Notes: generated by a model from the letters alone, not told the origin. Shown: positions 1 through 5,140, counted from the stretch's first letter. The stretch: DNA of 8,066 nt from Carnobacterium sp. UBA5792 (GCA_002418295.1 DIDU01000174.1:35218-43283); one strand, 5' to 3'. Program-made: numbers and translations.

Positions 1-441
1 ACCGGCTTTATGACAGTTGGTGCTGAAGGACCTGGTATCGCACCGGAAGAAGAAAAACGTCATCTTGAAATGATTGCTGAATCAGAGAATAACCTTTTAT
101 TATTAGCAGTAGCTGATGAAAGAATCATCGGCATGGCTTCTATCAAAGGAGGGACTAGTCCGAAAATCAAGCATATCGGAGAATTGGGTATTTCTATCTT
201 AAAAGAGTATTGGGGTATAGGATTAGGTACGTTGTTAGTAAAAGATTTGATTGAATGGGCTGAGTCTTCGCAAGTGATTAAACGGTTGGAATTAACAGTT
301 CAAAAACGGAATGAACGTGCTATTCATGTGTATGAAAAGCTGGGTTTTGAACAAGAAGCCATCATGAAACGTGGCGTAAAAGATGGCGGTGTCTATCTTG
401 ATGTTTGTTTAATGAGCCAGCTGATCGGAGAAGCTGATTAA
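1..441 (+). CDS. GNAT family N-acetyltransferase, 5'-truncated by the window edge
   Basis: This is the C-terminal part of a GCN5-related N-acetyltransferase, which moves an acetyl group from acetyl-CoA to an amine. The reading frame is open from base 1 (codons for T-G-F precede the first ATG at 10), and the core beta strands before that ATG belong to the same fold, so the real start lies outside the window. Counting from the ATG at 10, motif A is the acetyl-CoA pyrophosphate loop at about residues 67-75 (YWGIGLGTL). The conserved motif B stretch NERAIHVYEKLGF, with its typical asparagine and tyrosine, is at 101-113. The tail around 120-135 is the usual closing strand pair. The order of motifs resembles RimI/RimJ-type and small stress-associated acetyltransferases, but the acceptor cannot be read from sequence. 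It ends 124 bases before the convergent exonuclease gene. The family is secure; the substrate is unknown. Confidence 0.88.
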   Translation, partial: TGFMTVGAEGPGIAPEEEKRHLEMIAESENNLLLLAVADERIIGMASIKGGTSPKIKHIGELGISILKEYWGIGLGTLLVKDLIEWAESSQVIKRLELTVQKRNERAIHVYEKLGFEQEAIMKRGVKDGGVYLDVCLMSQLIGEAD

Positions 442-490
442 CTAAAGCAGATAAGAAAAAAGCAAATACGGTTCCTGTATGTAGCTTCCA

Positions 491-535
491 ATAAAAAAAT
501 AAAGTAGCGGGGAATAAAATCCCAGCTGCTTTATT
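491..535 (-). terminator. Rho-independent terminator of the exonuclease gene, possibly bidirectional
   Basis: An 11-base arm AATAAAGTAGC (498-508) pairs with GCTGCTTTATT (525-535) with one G-T wobble. The stem continues inward through GGG/CCC around a short A-rich loop. Seven A residues at 493-499 become a U-tract on the minus strand, so the hairpin mainly terminates the exonuclease transcript. On the plus strand the U-tract is weak (TTTATT, within the stem arm), but the hairpin could also stop the acetyltransferase transcript. Confidence 0.8.
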
Positions 536-564
536 CAATATCTTGAGCTTGTATGTGACTAAAA

Positions 565-1098
565 CTAAACATGTTTAACCAGTTTTTTTAAGGGATCTGT
601 CCCAAAATGATTTTCCAAATACAATAAAATTTCAGCGCTTGCGTTGCTGTCATCCAAAGCATGGTGGTGATTTTCTAATTTGATTCCTAAATGGTCGCAA
701 ACAGTGTTTAATTTATGATTAGGAAGTTCAGTAATCAGTTTGCGACTGGATTGAACAGTACAAAGGGTTTGAAAGTGAGGCTGCTCAATACCATAATAGT
801 CTAGACTGCCTTGCAAAACTCCACGGTCAAACGGCAAATTATGAGCAACAATTAATTTATTTTCTTTAAAACAAGGTTTAATGTCTTCCCAGACACGAGC
901 AAAGTTTGGTGCATCAGCCACGTCATGTTCATGGATACCATGAATTTGAATATTGCGCCAAAAAAATTCGGTTTCCGGTTTGATCAAAGAATAATAATGG
1001 TCCACAATTTGGCTGTTTCGTACAATGGTTAACGCTACAGAACAAGCACTGTGCCGTTGGTGATTGGCTGTTTCAAAATCCAGTGCAACAAAATTCAT
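565..1098 (-). CDS. DnaQ-like DEDDh 3'-5' exonuclease
   Basis: A stand-alone 177-residue exonuclease of the DnaQ/PolC-epsilon superfamily, which removes nucleotides from 3' ends of DNA or RNA using two metal ions. The four catalytic acidic residues and the histidine are all visible. ExoI is DFET (D7, E9) right after the first strand. ExoII is HNLPFD with D91. ExoIII is a histidine-rich stretch where H145 and D150 have the H-x4-D spacing of the DEDDh subtype. The protein is essentially just the nuclease domain, shorter than DinG- or PolC-type fusions, with no helicase or polymerase part. The ATG is preceded by GAGGAGG at good spacing. The gene is monocistronic, with a terminator at 491-535 and a 250-base gap upstream. 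A role in repair, proofreading in trans or RNA turnover is inference; the fold and active site are clear. Confidence 0.92.
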   Translation of the reverse strand: MNFVALDFETANHQRHSACSVALTIVRNSQIVDHYYSLIKPETEFFWRNIQIHGIHEHDVADAPNFARVWEDIKPCFKENKLIVAHNLPFDRGVLQGSLDYYGIEQPHFQTLCTVQSSRKLITELPNHKLNTVCDHLGIKLENHHHALDDSNASAEILLYLENHFGTDPLKKLVKHV

Positions 1099-1260
1099 TT
1101 TTTTCCTCCTCGAACAAATATTCTGTTAACAGTATAGTCGCTTTTAACTCAAAAGGCTAATTTCCAGTTTAATTATAAGAAAATTTTAAGAATTCCCCAA
1201 TTTCTCCTTACTGTATACTGCATGAAATAGAGGATAACCATTTTGGATGAGAAAAATGGG

Positions 1261-1302
1261 ATAAAAAAGCAGCAACGAAAAGTAATTTTCGCTGCTGCTT
1301 TT
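1261..1302 (-). terminator. Rho-independent terminator of the 109-residue membrane protein gene
   Basis: Arms of 17 bases at 1265-1281 and 1286-1302 pair with a single A-C mismatch around a four-base GTAA loop. On the minus strand the stem runs into TTTTTT from the A residues at 1263-1268, giving a classic terminator about 50 bases past the stop codon at 1353. The plus strand also has a T-rich flank, but no plus-strand gene lies upstream that needs it. Confidence 0.85.
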
Positions 1303-1352
1303 ACGGTTTTTATTTTATCAACTAAGATGATGCGAGAATATAAAGTCTCCGG

Positions 1353-1682
1353 TTAAAATAGCCCTGTAATCAACAAGTACAATCCAATCAGGTAGAATAC
1401 AACAATAAAGTATTTTACTTCAATAAAGAAAAAAGAATGTGTATTTTTAATAATAACTTCATTTCCGTTTTCATCGAATAAGCGTTTTTCCTTTTTAGGC
1501 AGCTTATTACCAATAAACCAAGATAATGTTCCTGCGATGAAAAAGACTAGCCCAAATAAATATGGAAATTGATTCATCACATCGTTGTTTCCCGTTATAA
1601 ATAATGCTGGAAAATAAATAAGTGCGATACTTGCCATCACGATAGGAAGTATAATAAAACCCCAGCCTTTCCAAATAATCAT
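1353..1682 (-). CDS. Small three-helix membrane protein of unknown function
   Basis: I do not recognise the family of this 109-residue protein. Hydropathy shows three membrane segments at about residues 8-28, 39-57 and 86-107. Between the second and third is a charged loop at 60-80, rich in lysine and acidic residues with the turn DENGNE, which is probably cytoplasmic by the positive-inside rule. No signal peptidase site, lipobox or catalytic motif is apparent. The start is well supported by AAGGAGG eight bases upstream of the ATG. A consensus -10 hexamer sits just before that and a strong terminator follows, so this is a single-gene transcript. Its short length and absence of motifs fit the many conserved integral membrane proteins of Firmicutes annotated only as hypothetical. 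The coding call is strong because signals at both ends agree; function is unknown. Confidence 0.82.
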   Translation of the reverse strand: MIIWKGWGFIILPIVMASIALIYFPALFITGNNDVMNQFPYLFGLVFFIAGTLSWFIGNKLPKKEKRLFDENGNEVIIKNTHSFFFIEVKYFIVVFYLIGLYLLITGLF

Positions 1683-1709
1683 AGAAAATTCCTCCTTTTT
1701 TTCTTTTTG

Positions 1710-1715
1710 ATTATA
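1710..1715 (-). promoter_or_regulatory. -10 hexamer of the 109-residue membrane protein gene
   Basis: On the minus strand this reads TATAAT, a perfect sigma-A -10 element, 28 bases before the start codon at 1682. That gives a leader of about 20 bases carrying the AAGGAGG site. No good -35 hexamer exists at 16-18 bases upstream; the region is T-rich. Either the promoter depends on its -10 and AT-rich context, or it needs an activator. Confidence 0.5.
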
Positions 1716-1767
1716 TAGAAAAAGGAATTAAAAAGCGATAATTTAGTACCCTTTGTTTTCAAGCCGG

Positions 1768-1828
1768 TGATATCTCAAAAGTAGCAAATGATATCTTGTA
1801 AAAGTGTTTTGAGTGATTATCTTAAAGT
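1768..1828 (+). repeat. Three degenerate TGATATCT-type direct repeats
   Basis: The box TGATATCT followed by AAAAGT occurs at 1768-1782. It recurs as TGATATCTTGTAAAAGT starting at 1789, 21 bases later, and in decayed form as TGATTATCTTAAAGT at 1814-1828. The 21-base period between the first two equals two helical turns, as seen for tandem operator sites. The array lies between the divergent promoter of the 109-residue protein and the leader of the 77-residue protein gene, so it could serve either. The repeats are seen; a regulatory role is inferred. Confidence 0.4.
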
Positions 1829-1842
1829 TAACTAAACGCTAA

Positions 1843-1885
1843 CTGCTGGAAAAGTTTAGCCATTGGAGCGCTTCTGGAGACGTTT
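1843..1885 (+). repeat. Imperfect 15-base direct repeat in the intergenic region
   Basis: CTGCTGGAAAAGTTT at 1843-1857 and CTTCTGGAGACGTTT at 1871-1885 match at 12 of 15 positions with a 28-base period. The segment is richer in G and C than its surroundings. An inverted pair CTAAAC (1832-1837) and GTTTAG (1854-1859) flanks the first copy. It has the look of a small dispersed intergenic element, but this cannot be shown from one window. Confidence 0.3.
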
Positions 1886-1901
1886 TTGTGCTTTTTTATA
1901 G

Positions 1902-1919
1902 CTATCAACCTTTTGATAG
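1902..1919 (+). repeat. Short perfect hairpin CTATCAA/TTGATAG
   Basis: Seven-base arms pair perfectly around the loop CCTT. Downstream on + is GCGCTTTTAAT, a weak U-tract, so a poor terminator is possible. On the minus strand the downstream bases are A-rich and give no terminator. No gene ends nearby on the plus strand, so the function is unclear. Confidence 0.35.
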
Positions 1920-1965
1920 GCGCTTTTAATATAGGGTTATAGGGATCATTGTTGATAGATGTACC

Positions 1966-1994
1966 TTGTAAATGAAATCAGCTAAAGATACACT
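1966..1994 (+). promoter_or_regulatory. Candidate promoter of the 77-aa/22-aa membrane gene pair
   Basis: A -35 like TTGTAA (1966-1971) and a -10 like TACACT (1989-1994) are separated by exactly 17 bases. Each matches four of six consensus positions. Transcription would begin near 2001, leaving a leader of roughly 60 bases before the ATG at 2060. It is the best match in the region but only moderate in strength. Confidence 0.4.
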
Positions 1995-2059
1995 GAAAGA
2001 GAAATGTTAGCGATAGTTTTGACTGGTATCATCATTCAACTCAATTAGGAGGAATCCAG

Positions 2060-2293
2060 ATGAAAACAATATTGACCCGAAAGTCTTTTTGGGTAATTGC
2101 ATTTATTTATAGTATAGTCGTACTTAGCTTAAAATATATTTTTCATTCTCCTGCTGGAGAGTTTTTGATTCAAATAGGTTATTTAGCACTATTTATAGGT
2201 ATTGTTCTATTTATTGGTGCGAATATTAAGCTGATAATCAGCAGCATCATAAATAAAAAGAAAGGAACTAGCGAAAAAAAGGAGGTAAGGTAA
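2060..2293 (+). CDS. Small two-helix membrane protein, unknown function
   Basis: A 77-residue protein that I do not recognise. It has a short basic N-terminus (K2, R7, K8) and a first membrane helix at about 9-27. A short loop with HSPAGE follows, then a long second hydrophobic stretch at about 36-62 and a strongly basic tail with KKK near 66-68 and further lysines. By charge, both termini are likely cytoplasmic. The start is convincing: AGGAGG at 2047-2052 lies seven bases before the ATG. Its stop codon overlaps the start of the 22-residue reading frame at 2293 (TAATG), so the two are almost certainly translated together. Small tandem membrane proteins of this kind include immunity proteins, toxin partners and regulators of membrane enzymes; nothing in the sequence decides among these. 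Confidence 0.75.
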   Translation: MKTILTRKSFWVIAFIYSIVVLSLKYIFHSPAGEFLIQIGYLALFIGIVLFIGANIKLIISSIINKKKGTSEKKEVR

Positions 2294-2361
2294 TGTGGAT
2301 TGGTTTCTTTCTTATCGTTATTATTTTTGTTATGAAAAATAAAAGCAAACGGTCAAATTAA
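2293..2361 (+). CDS. 22-residue single-helix membrane micropeptide
   Basis: A very short reading frame begins at the ATG inside the TAATG junction with the 77-residue gene. A near-perfect Shine-Dalgarno sequence, AAGGAGGT (2279-2286), lies seven bases ahead of the ATG, within the 3' end of the upstream gene. The peptide starts MWIGFFLIVIIFVM, one uninterrupted hydrophobic helix, and ends in a basic tail of alternating lysine, serine and arginine. A hydrophobic helix followed by positive charges is the layout of small membrane proteins and of type I toxin-like peptides, with the tail in the cytoplasm. The strong ribosome site and tight coupling argue that it is translated. Function is unknown. 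A partner or regulatory subunit of the 77-residue protein is the simplest guess. Confidence 0.6.
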   Translation: MWIGFFLIVIIFVMKNKSKRSN

Positions 2362-2390
2362 TGCATAATATTACTAAATGACTTTAAACT

Positions 2391-2420
2391 AGCAGACTAT
2401 TTATTAGATTTGCTTTTTTA
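2391..2420 (+). terminator. Weak intrinsic terminator after the micropeptide gene
   Basis: AGCA (2391-2394) pairs with TGCT (2411-2414) and an inner CTA pairs with TAG, with small internal bulges. The stem is followed directly by six T residues at 2414-2419. The stem is weak, but the U-tract and the position 30 bases past the micropeptide stop suggest it separates this pair from the repressor unit downstream. Confidence 0.45.
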
Positions 2421-2431
2421 TTGCCTCTGAC

Positions 2432-2467
2432 GTAATATATATATTGAATTAAGTAATAAATATATTG
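2432..2467 (+). promoter_or_regulatory. Probable autoregulatory operator: two 15-bp boxes with a 21-bp period
   Basis: GTAATATATATATTG (2432-2446) and GTAATAAATATATTG (2453-2467) differ at one base and start 21 bases apart, two turns of B-DNA. The first box also contains the perfect palindrome AATATATATATT (2434-2445). The pair ends seven bases before the ribosome site of the HTH gene, so it overlaps the promoter or transcription start. CylR2, the closest known relative of that HTH protein, represses through an inverted repeat in its promoter region. Binding here is inferred from position and repetition. I see no convincing -35/-10 pair; TTGCTT-N17-TAATAT at 2410-2438 is the best weak option. 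Confidence 0.5.
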
Positions 2468-2488
2468 CTATGTGGTGGTGATCAATAG

Positions 2489-2692
2489 GTGAACAAATTA
2501 AAAGTAGCTAGAGTTGAAGCCGATTTAACTCAACAACAATTAGCAGAAAAAACTGGAGTGACTAGACAAACGATTAGTTTAATAGAGAAGGGAAAATATA
2601 ATCCTTCTTTAAATCTCTGTTTAAATATTTGTTTTGTTGTAAATAAAACGCTAGATCAATTATTTTGGCCAGAAGGAGAAGATAAGGAATGA
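2489..2692 (+). CDS. CylR2-like XRE family helix-turn-helix repressor
   Basis: This 67-residue DNA-binding protein is one bare HTH_3 (Cro/C1) domain. Helix 2 starts at TQQQLAEKTG (14-23) and the recognition helix is TRQTISLIEKG (25-35). The conserved KYNPSL follows at 37-41, then the closing helix and LDQLFWPE. Length and this motif order match CylR2 of Enterococcus faecalis, a dimeric repressor of about 66 residues acting with the membrane protein CylR1. Start choice: a GTG at 2489. The preceding bases GTGGTGGTGATC resemble the anti-SD complement AGGAGGTGATC, and an upstream ATG at 2470 is out of frame. The stop overlaps the next gene by four bases (ATGA). Twin boxes just upstream suggest autorepression. 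No effector domain is present, so signal input probably comes from the membrane partner. Confidence 0.88.
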   Translation: MNKLKVARVEADLTQQQLAEKTGVTRQTISLIEKGKYNPSLNLCLNICFVVNKTLDQLFWPEGEDKE

Positions 2693-3120
2693 AAAAAATT
2701 ACAGATGAACGTTTAAAGCTTAAAAATTTGAAGGTCATACGTTTGGCTTTTGTCATCCAATATATCGGAATAATAGGCTTGTTAAGTTATGATTACATAA
2801 AGAATGGCCAAGAAGGCCTAGATGGAAATCCTTTATGGCTGCTTTTTATAATAACAAATGTAGTAATGGCTTTTGGAGCAATGCCTATTTCAACAGACCA
2901 TGAGAATCTGAAAAAATCTCCCAGTTATTCTAATTATTTTTTTGTTTCTTTACTAATAGGCGTAGCTGTAGCTGTATTGACGATAATCATGTCGCCATCT
3001 AGTTCTATTAGGACTATAGTTTTAATAGGAGCGCTCTTTTTTATTTGTTTTTTAGTACCATTTACGGTTCTTTATCATTTTAGAAAAAAGAATTTCGATG
3101 ATTCAAATGAAGATGAGTAA
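2689..3120 (+). CDS. Four-helix membrane protein partnered with the CylR2-like repressor
   Basis: This 143-residue integral membrane protein belongs to no family I can name. Membrane helices lie at about 17-35, 48-67, 82-101 and 107-130. A basic amphipathic N-terminus precedes them and an acidic, asparagine-rich tail (FDDSNEDE) follows. Its start overlaps the stop of the HTH gene as ATGA, with AAGGAG (2673-2678) ten bases upstream, so the two are translationally coupled. A tiny XRE repressor followed at once by a small multi-helix membrane protein is a recurrent Firmicute arrangement; the characterised example is CylR2/CylR1, where both are needed for repression. CylR1 is shorter and has fewer helices, so homology is not claimed. 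A role in sensing a membrane signal or tethering the repressor is inferred from context. Confidence 0.78.
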   Translation: MKKITDERLKLKNLKVIRLAFVIQYIGIIGLLSYDYIKNGQEGLDGNPLWLLFIITNVVMAFGAMPISTDHENLKKSPSYSNYFFVSLLIGVAVAVLTIIMSPSSSIRTIVLIGALFFICFLVPFTVLYHFRKKNFDDSNEDE

Positions 3121-3598
3121 GAAGAAAAAAATACATATCACAGGGTCCGTGGGGAGCGGGAAAACTACATTAGCAAAAAAACTATCTATAGAGTTGGGGA
3201 TTCCATATTATGAAATAGACAATATTATTTTTGAAAGACACTTATCAGGAGACGTTAGACGTTCAGATAAGGAAATAGTAAATATTTTAGATGAAATAGT
3301 TACTGGTGATGCTTGGATTTTAGAAGGAACATGCACTAAAAAGTGGATTGTTAGAAGTTTTGCTGCAGCGGATTGTATTATCCTGCTAGACATTCCCTAC
3401 TTGGTTAGATTAAAACGAATTATCTTTAGATATCTAAAACAAATAGTAAAATTAGAAAGTGCAAACTATCAGCCGACTTTTTCAATGTTGATACAGATGT
3501 TTAAATGGAACCATAAATTTAACTCAGTCAATAAAATTGATTTCTATCAATTAACAAAAAATTATCTAGATAAAATAATTGTTCAAACTCGTAAGTAG
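3098..3598 (+). CDS. FlaR-like P-loop NTPase (adenylate kinase-like fold)
   Basis: A 166-residue nucleotide-binding protein of the group annotated as DNA topology modulation protein FlaR, related to adenylate and shikimate kinases. From the ATG at 3098, Walker A is GSVGSGKTT at 16-24. The conserved IDNIIFER follows at 40-47. The W-I-L-E-G strand at 73-77 matches the family's W-(V/I)-(I/L)-(E/D)-G strand. A hydrophobic strand ending LLDIP is at 96-100, and an arginine-rich lid (R104, R107, R111) follows. The true substrate of this group is unsettled; the FlaR name is historical. The start is uncertain. ATGs at 3098, 3107 and 3113 all overlap the membrane protein gene, and none has a good Shine-Dalgarno site. 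The one at 3113 gives MSKKKKIHITG, closest to how relatives begin. Translation probably depends on coupling to the upstream gene. Confidence 0.82.
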   Translation: MIQMKMSKKKKIHITGSVGSGKTTLAKKLSIELGIPYYEIDNIIFERHLSGDVRRSDKEIVNILDEIVTGDAWILEGTCTKKWIVRSFAAADCIILLDIPYLVRLKRIIFRYLKQIVKLESANYQPTFSMLIQMFKWNHKFNSVNKIDFYQLTKNYLDKIIVQTRK

Positions 3599-3663
3599 TT
3601 TAGTGACAATGTATGATTTATTAACTTATTGTGTTCGACCGGATATCTTTTTAAAAATAGCGC

Positions 3664-3694
3664 TTGACATGTAATGCATTACATACAGTATAGT
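3664..3694 (+). promoter_or_regulatory. Promoter of the GH4 gene with a 19-base spacer
   Basis: A perfect -35 TTGACA (3664-3669) and a strong -10 TATAGT (3689-3694) are 19 bases apart, longer than the optimal 17. Alternatives at 17 or 18 bases (AGTATA, GTATAG) are poor -10 matches. Transcription would start near 3701, about 40 bases before the ATG. A perfect palindrome fills most of the spacer, so the promoter is likely regulated. Confidence 0.7.
3669..3684 (+). promoter_or_regulatory. 16-bp perfect palindromic operator in the GH4 promoter
   Basis: ATGTAATGCATTACAT is its own reverse complement over all 16 bases and lies between the -35 and -10 hexamers. A bound repressor (for example of the GntR or RpiR families common for beta-glucoside genes) would block polymerase. 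A MerR-type activator that twists long spacers is the alternative. No regulator gene for it is evident in the window. Confidence 0.65.
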
Positions 3695-3706
3695 CAAATT
3701 AGGAAA

Positions 3707-3720
3707 AGAAAGCGGTTTTA
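3707..3720 (+). promoter_or_regulatory. Candidate CcpA binding site (cre) downstream of the GH4 promoter
   Basis: AGAAAGCGGTTTTA matches 11 of 14 positions of the idealised cre TGAAAGCGCTTTCA, including the central CG. It lies just after the predicted transcription start and before the AAGGAGG site, where CcpA acts as a roadblock. Glucose repression of a beta-glucoside gene is expected biology in Firmicutes; binding is inferred. Confidence 0.5.
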
Positions 3721-3742
3721 AAAAGAAGGAGGACAATTACAT

Positions 3743-5140
3743 ATGTCGAAAGAAGCATTGAAAATCGTTACAATTGGTGGAGGTTCTAGCTATACGCCGG
3801 AATTAATTGAAGGGTATATCAAGCGGAAAGACCAATTGCCAATTAAAGAAATCGTTTTGGTCGATATTGAAGCGGGTAAAGAAAAATTGGAAATTGTGGG
3901 CGAAATGGCAAAACGGATGGTTAAAGCAGCAGGACTTGATTGGAATGTTGAATTGACACTTGATCGTAGAGCGGCTTTAGAAGGAGCTGACTTTGTCACT
4001 ACGCAATTCCGAGTAGGTTTATTGGAAGCGCGAGTAAAAGATGAACGGATTCCATTGTCGCATGGTGTTTTAGGACAAGAAACTAATGGTGCCGGAGGAA
4101 TGTTTAAAGCGTTCCGCACGATTCCCGTTATTTTAGACATCATTGAAGACATGAAAGAAATTTGCCCAGATGCATGGTTAGTCAACTTTACAAATCCGGC
4201 AGGGATGGTTACTGAAGCAGCGATCAAACACGGCGGTTGGAATAAGACCGTTGGATTATGTAATGTTCCAATTGGCCATTGCTCAGCAGCTTCAGAAAAA
4301 TTAGGCATACCAGAAGATGAGTTGTTCTTTAAATTTGCCGGAATCAATCATTTTCATTGGCATCGGGTATGGGACAAAACAGGTAAAGAAAGAACAGCAG
4401 AACTGATTGATTTGATCTATGGACCTAATCAATCTGAAGATGACAACCATTTGAAGAACATTCATAGTGCTCCTTTCCATTATGAACAAATCAAGGATTT
4501 AGGTCTGTTGCCTTGCGGATACCATCGCTATTATTATATTGAAGATGAAATGTTGAAACATTCTATTGAAGAGTTTGAAAGAGGCGAAACCAGAGCACAA
4601 GTGGTTAAAGAAACAGAGTCACGTCTATTTGATCTGTATAAAGATCCAAAATTAGACTATAAGCCGGAAGAATTATCGCAACGTGGCGGTACCCACTACA
4701 GTGATGCTGCTTGTGAAATCATTGCTTCTATTCAAAATGATAAACGTACAGATATGGTCGTTTCTACTGAAAATAACGGCACGATAACAGACTTGCCTTA
4801 CGATAGTATTGTAGAAGTTTCTGGTGCGGTGACAGGGCATGGAGTAGAGCCGTATAACTGGGGAGCATTTCCTCCAGCAGCCAGAGGCATTATTCAAAAT
4901 ATGAAAGCTATGGAAGAGACCACGATTCGAGCAGCTATTGATGGAGATTATGGTGCAGCACTGCAAGCCTTCACCATCAACCCATTAGTGCCAGGTGGAA
5001 CAATGGCTAAAACACTGTTGGATGAATTGCTTTATGCACATAAAGATTATTTGCCGCAATTTGCTGAAAAAATAAAAGAAATTGAAAAAAATCAACCTGA
5101 AACAGTAGAGTATGTAAATGAATTGATGAAAAGCAATTAG
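3743..5140 (+). CDS. GH4 6-phospho-beta-glucosidase (LicH-like)
   Basis: A cytoplasmic NAD+- and Mn2+-dependent glycosidase of family GH4. It splits 6-phosphorylated beta-glucosides (such as cellobiose-6-phosphate) delivered by a PTS, through an oxidation-elimination route unique to this family. The Rossmann loop IGGGSSYTPE is at 11-20, and FRVGLLEARVKDERIPL at 89-105 is typical of the LicH/BglT branch. NFTNPAG at 148-154 is present. The metal-binding cysteine is C173 in CNVP and the metal histidine is H203 in GINH. A tyrosine cluster at 260-265 (YHRYYY) lies where the family's catalytic base tyrosine is found, and GGTHYSDAA is at 315-323. At 465 residues it is slightly longer than LicH (about 440). 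AAGGAGG lies ten bases before the ATG. The gene is monocistronic, with no PTS component or antiterminator adjacent. Beta rather than alpha specificity is inferred from overall resemblance to LicH. Confidence 0.92.
   Translation: MSKEALKIVTIGGGSSYTPELIEGYIKRKDQLPIKEIVLVDIEAGKEKLEIVGEMAKRMVKAAGLDWNVELTLDRRAALEGADFVTTQFRVGLLEARVKDERIPLSHGVLGQETNGAGGMFKAFRTIPVILDIIEDMKEICPDAWLVNFTNPAGMVTEAAIKHGGWNKTVGLCNVPIGHCSAASEKLGIPEDELFFKFAGINHFHWHRVWDKTGKERTAELIDLIYGPNQSEDDNHLKNIHSAPFHYEQIKDLGLLPCGYHRYYYIEDEMLKHSIEEFERGETRAQVVKETESRLFDLYKDPKLDYKPEELSQRGGTHYSDAACEIIASIQNDKRTDMVVSTENNGTITDLPYDSIVEVSGAVTGHGVEPYNWGAFPPAARGIIQNMKAMEETTIRAAIDGDYGAALQAFTINPLVPGGTMAKTLLDELLYAHKDYLPQFAEKIKEIEKNQPETVEYVNELMKSN

Larger units (their letters stand above)
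1716..2059. other. Intergenic region of about 340 bases, no gene found
   Basis: No reading frame here has a credible start, ribosome site and length on either strand. The stretch holds the three TGATATCT-type boxes, the 28-base-period repeat, the CTATCAA hairpin, two TATAGGG copies eight bases apart (1930-1936 and 1938-1944) and the candidate promoter at 1966-1994. The clustering of short repeats could mean a regulatory region between divergent transcripts or the remains of a small mobile or dispersed element. I saw no tRNA, riboswitch or transposase remnant. Confidence 0.5.

Noticed and set aside
471..485. Small inverted repeat ATACGG/CTGTAT after the acetyltransferase gene
   Set aside because: Six bases with a wobble, a three-base loop and no U-tract; likely chance.
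1238..1259. Hairpin CCATTTT/AAAATGG between the exonuclease and 109-residue protein genes
   Set aside because: Seven AT-rich base pairs with an eight-base loop and no T-run; the adjacent 1265-1302 stem already explains termination.
2574..2756. 60-residue minus-strand frame across the HTH and membrane genes
   Set aside because: It is antisense to two coupled genes with clear starts and has no ribosome site; the hydrophobicity is mirrored from AT-rich codons.
3610..3675. Short ATG frame of about 21 codons upstream of the GH4 gene
   Set aside because: It has no Shine-Dalgarno sequence and runs through the promoter -35 into the palindrome, so it would not be on the GH4 transcript.
3790..4347. 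185-residue antisense frame within the GH4 gene
   Set aside because: It is the reverse shadow of a well-supported enzyme gene, with no ribosome site and no recognisable domain.
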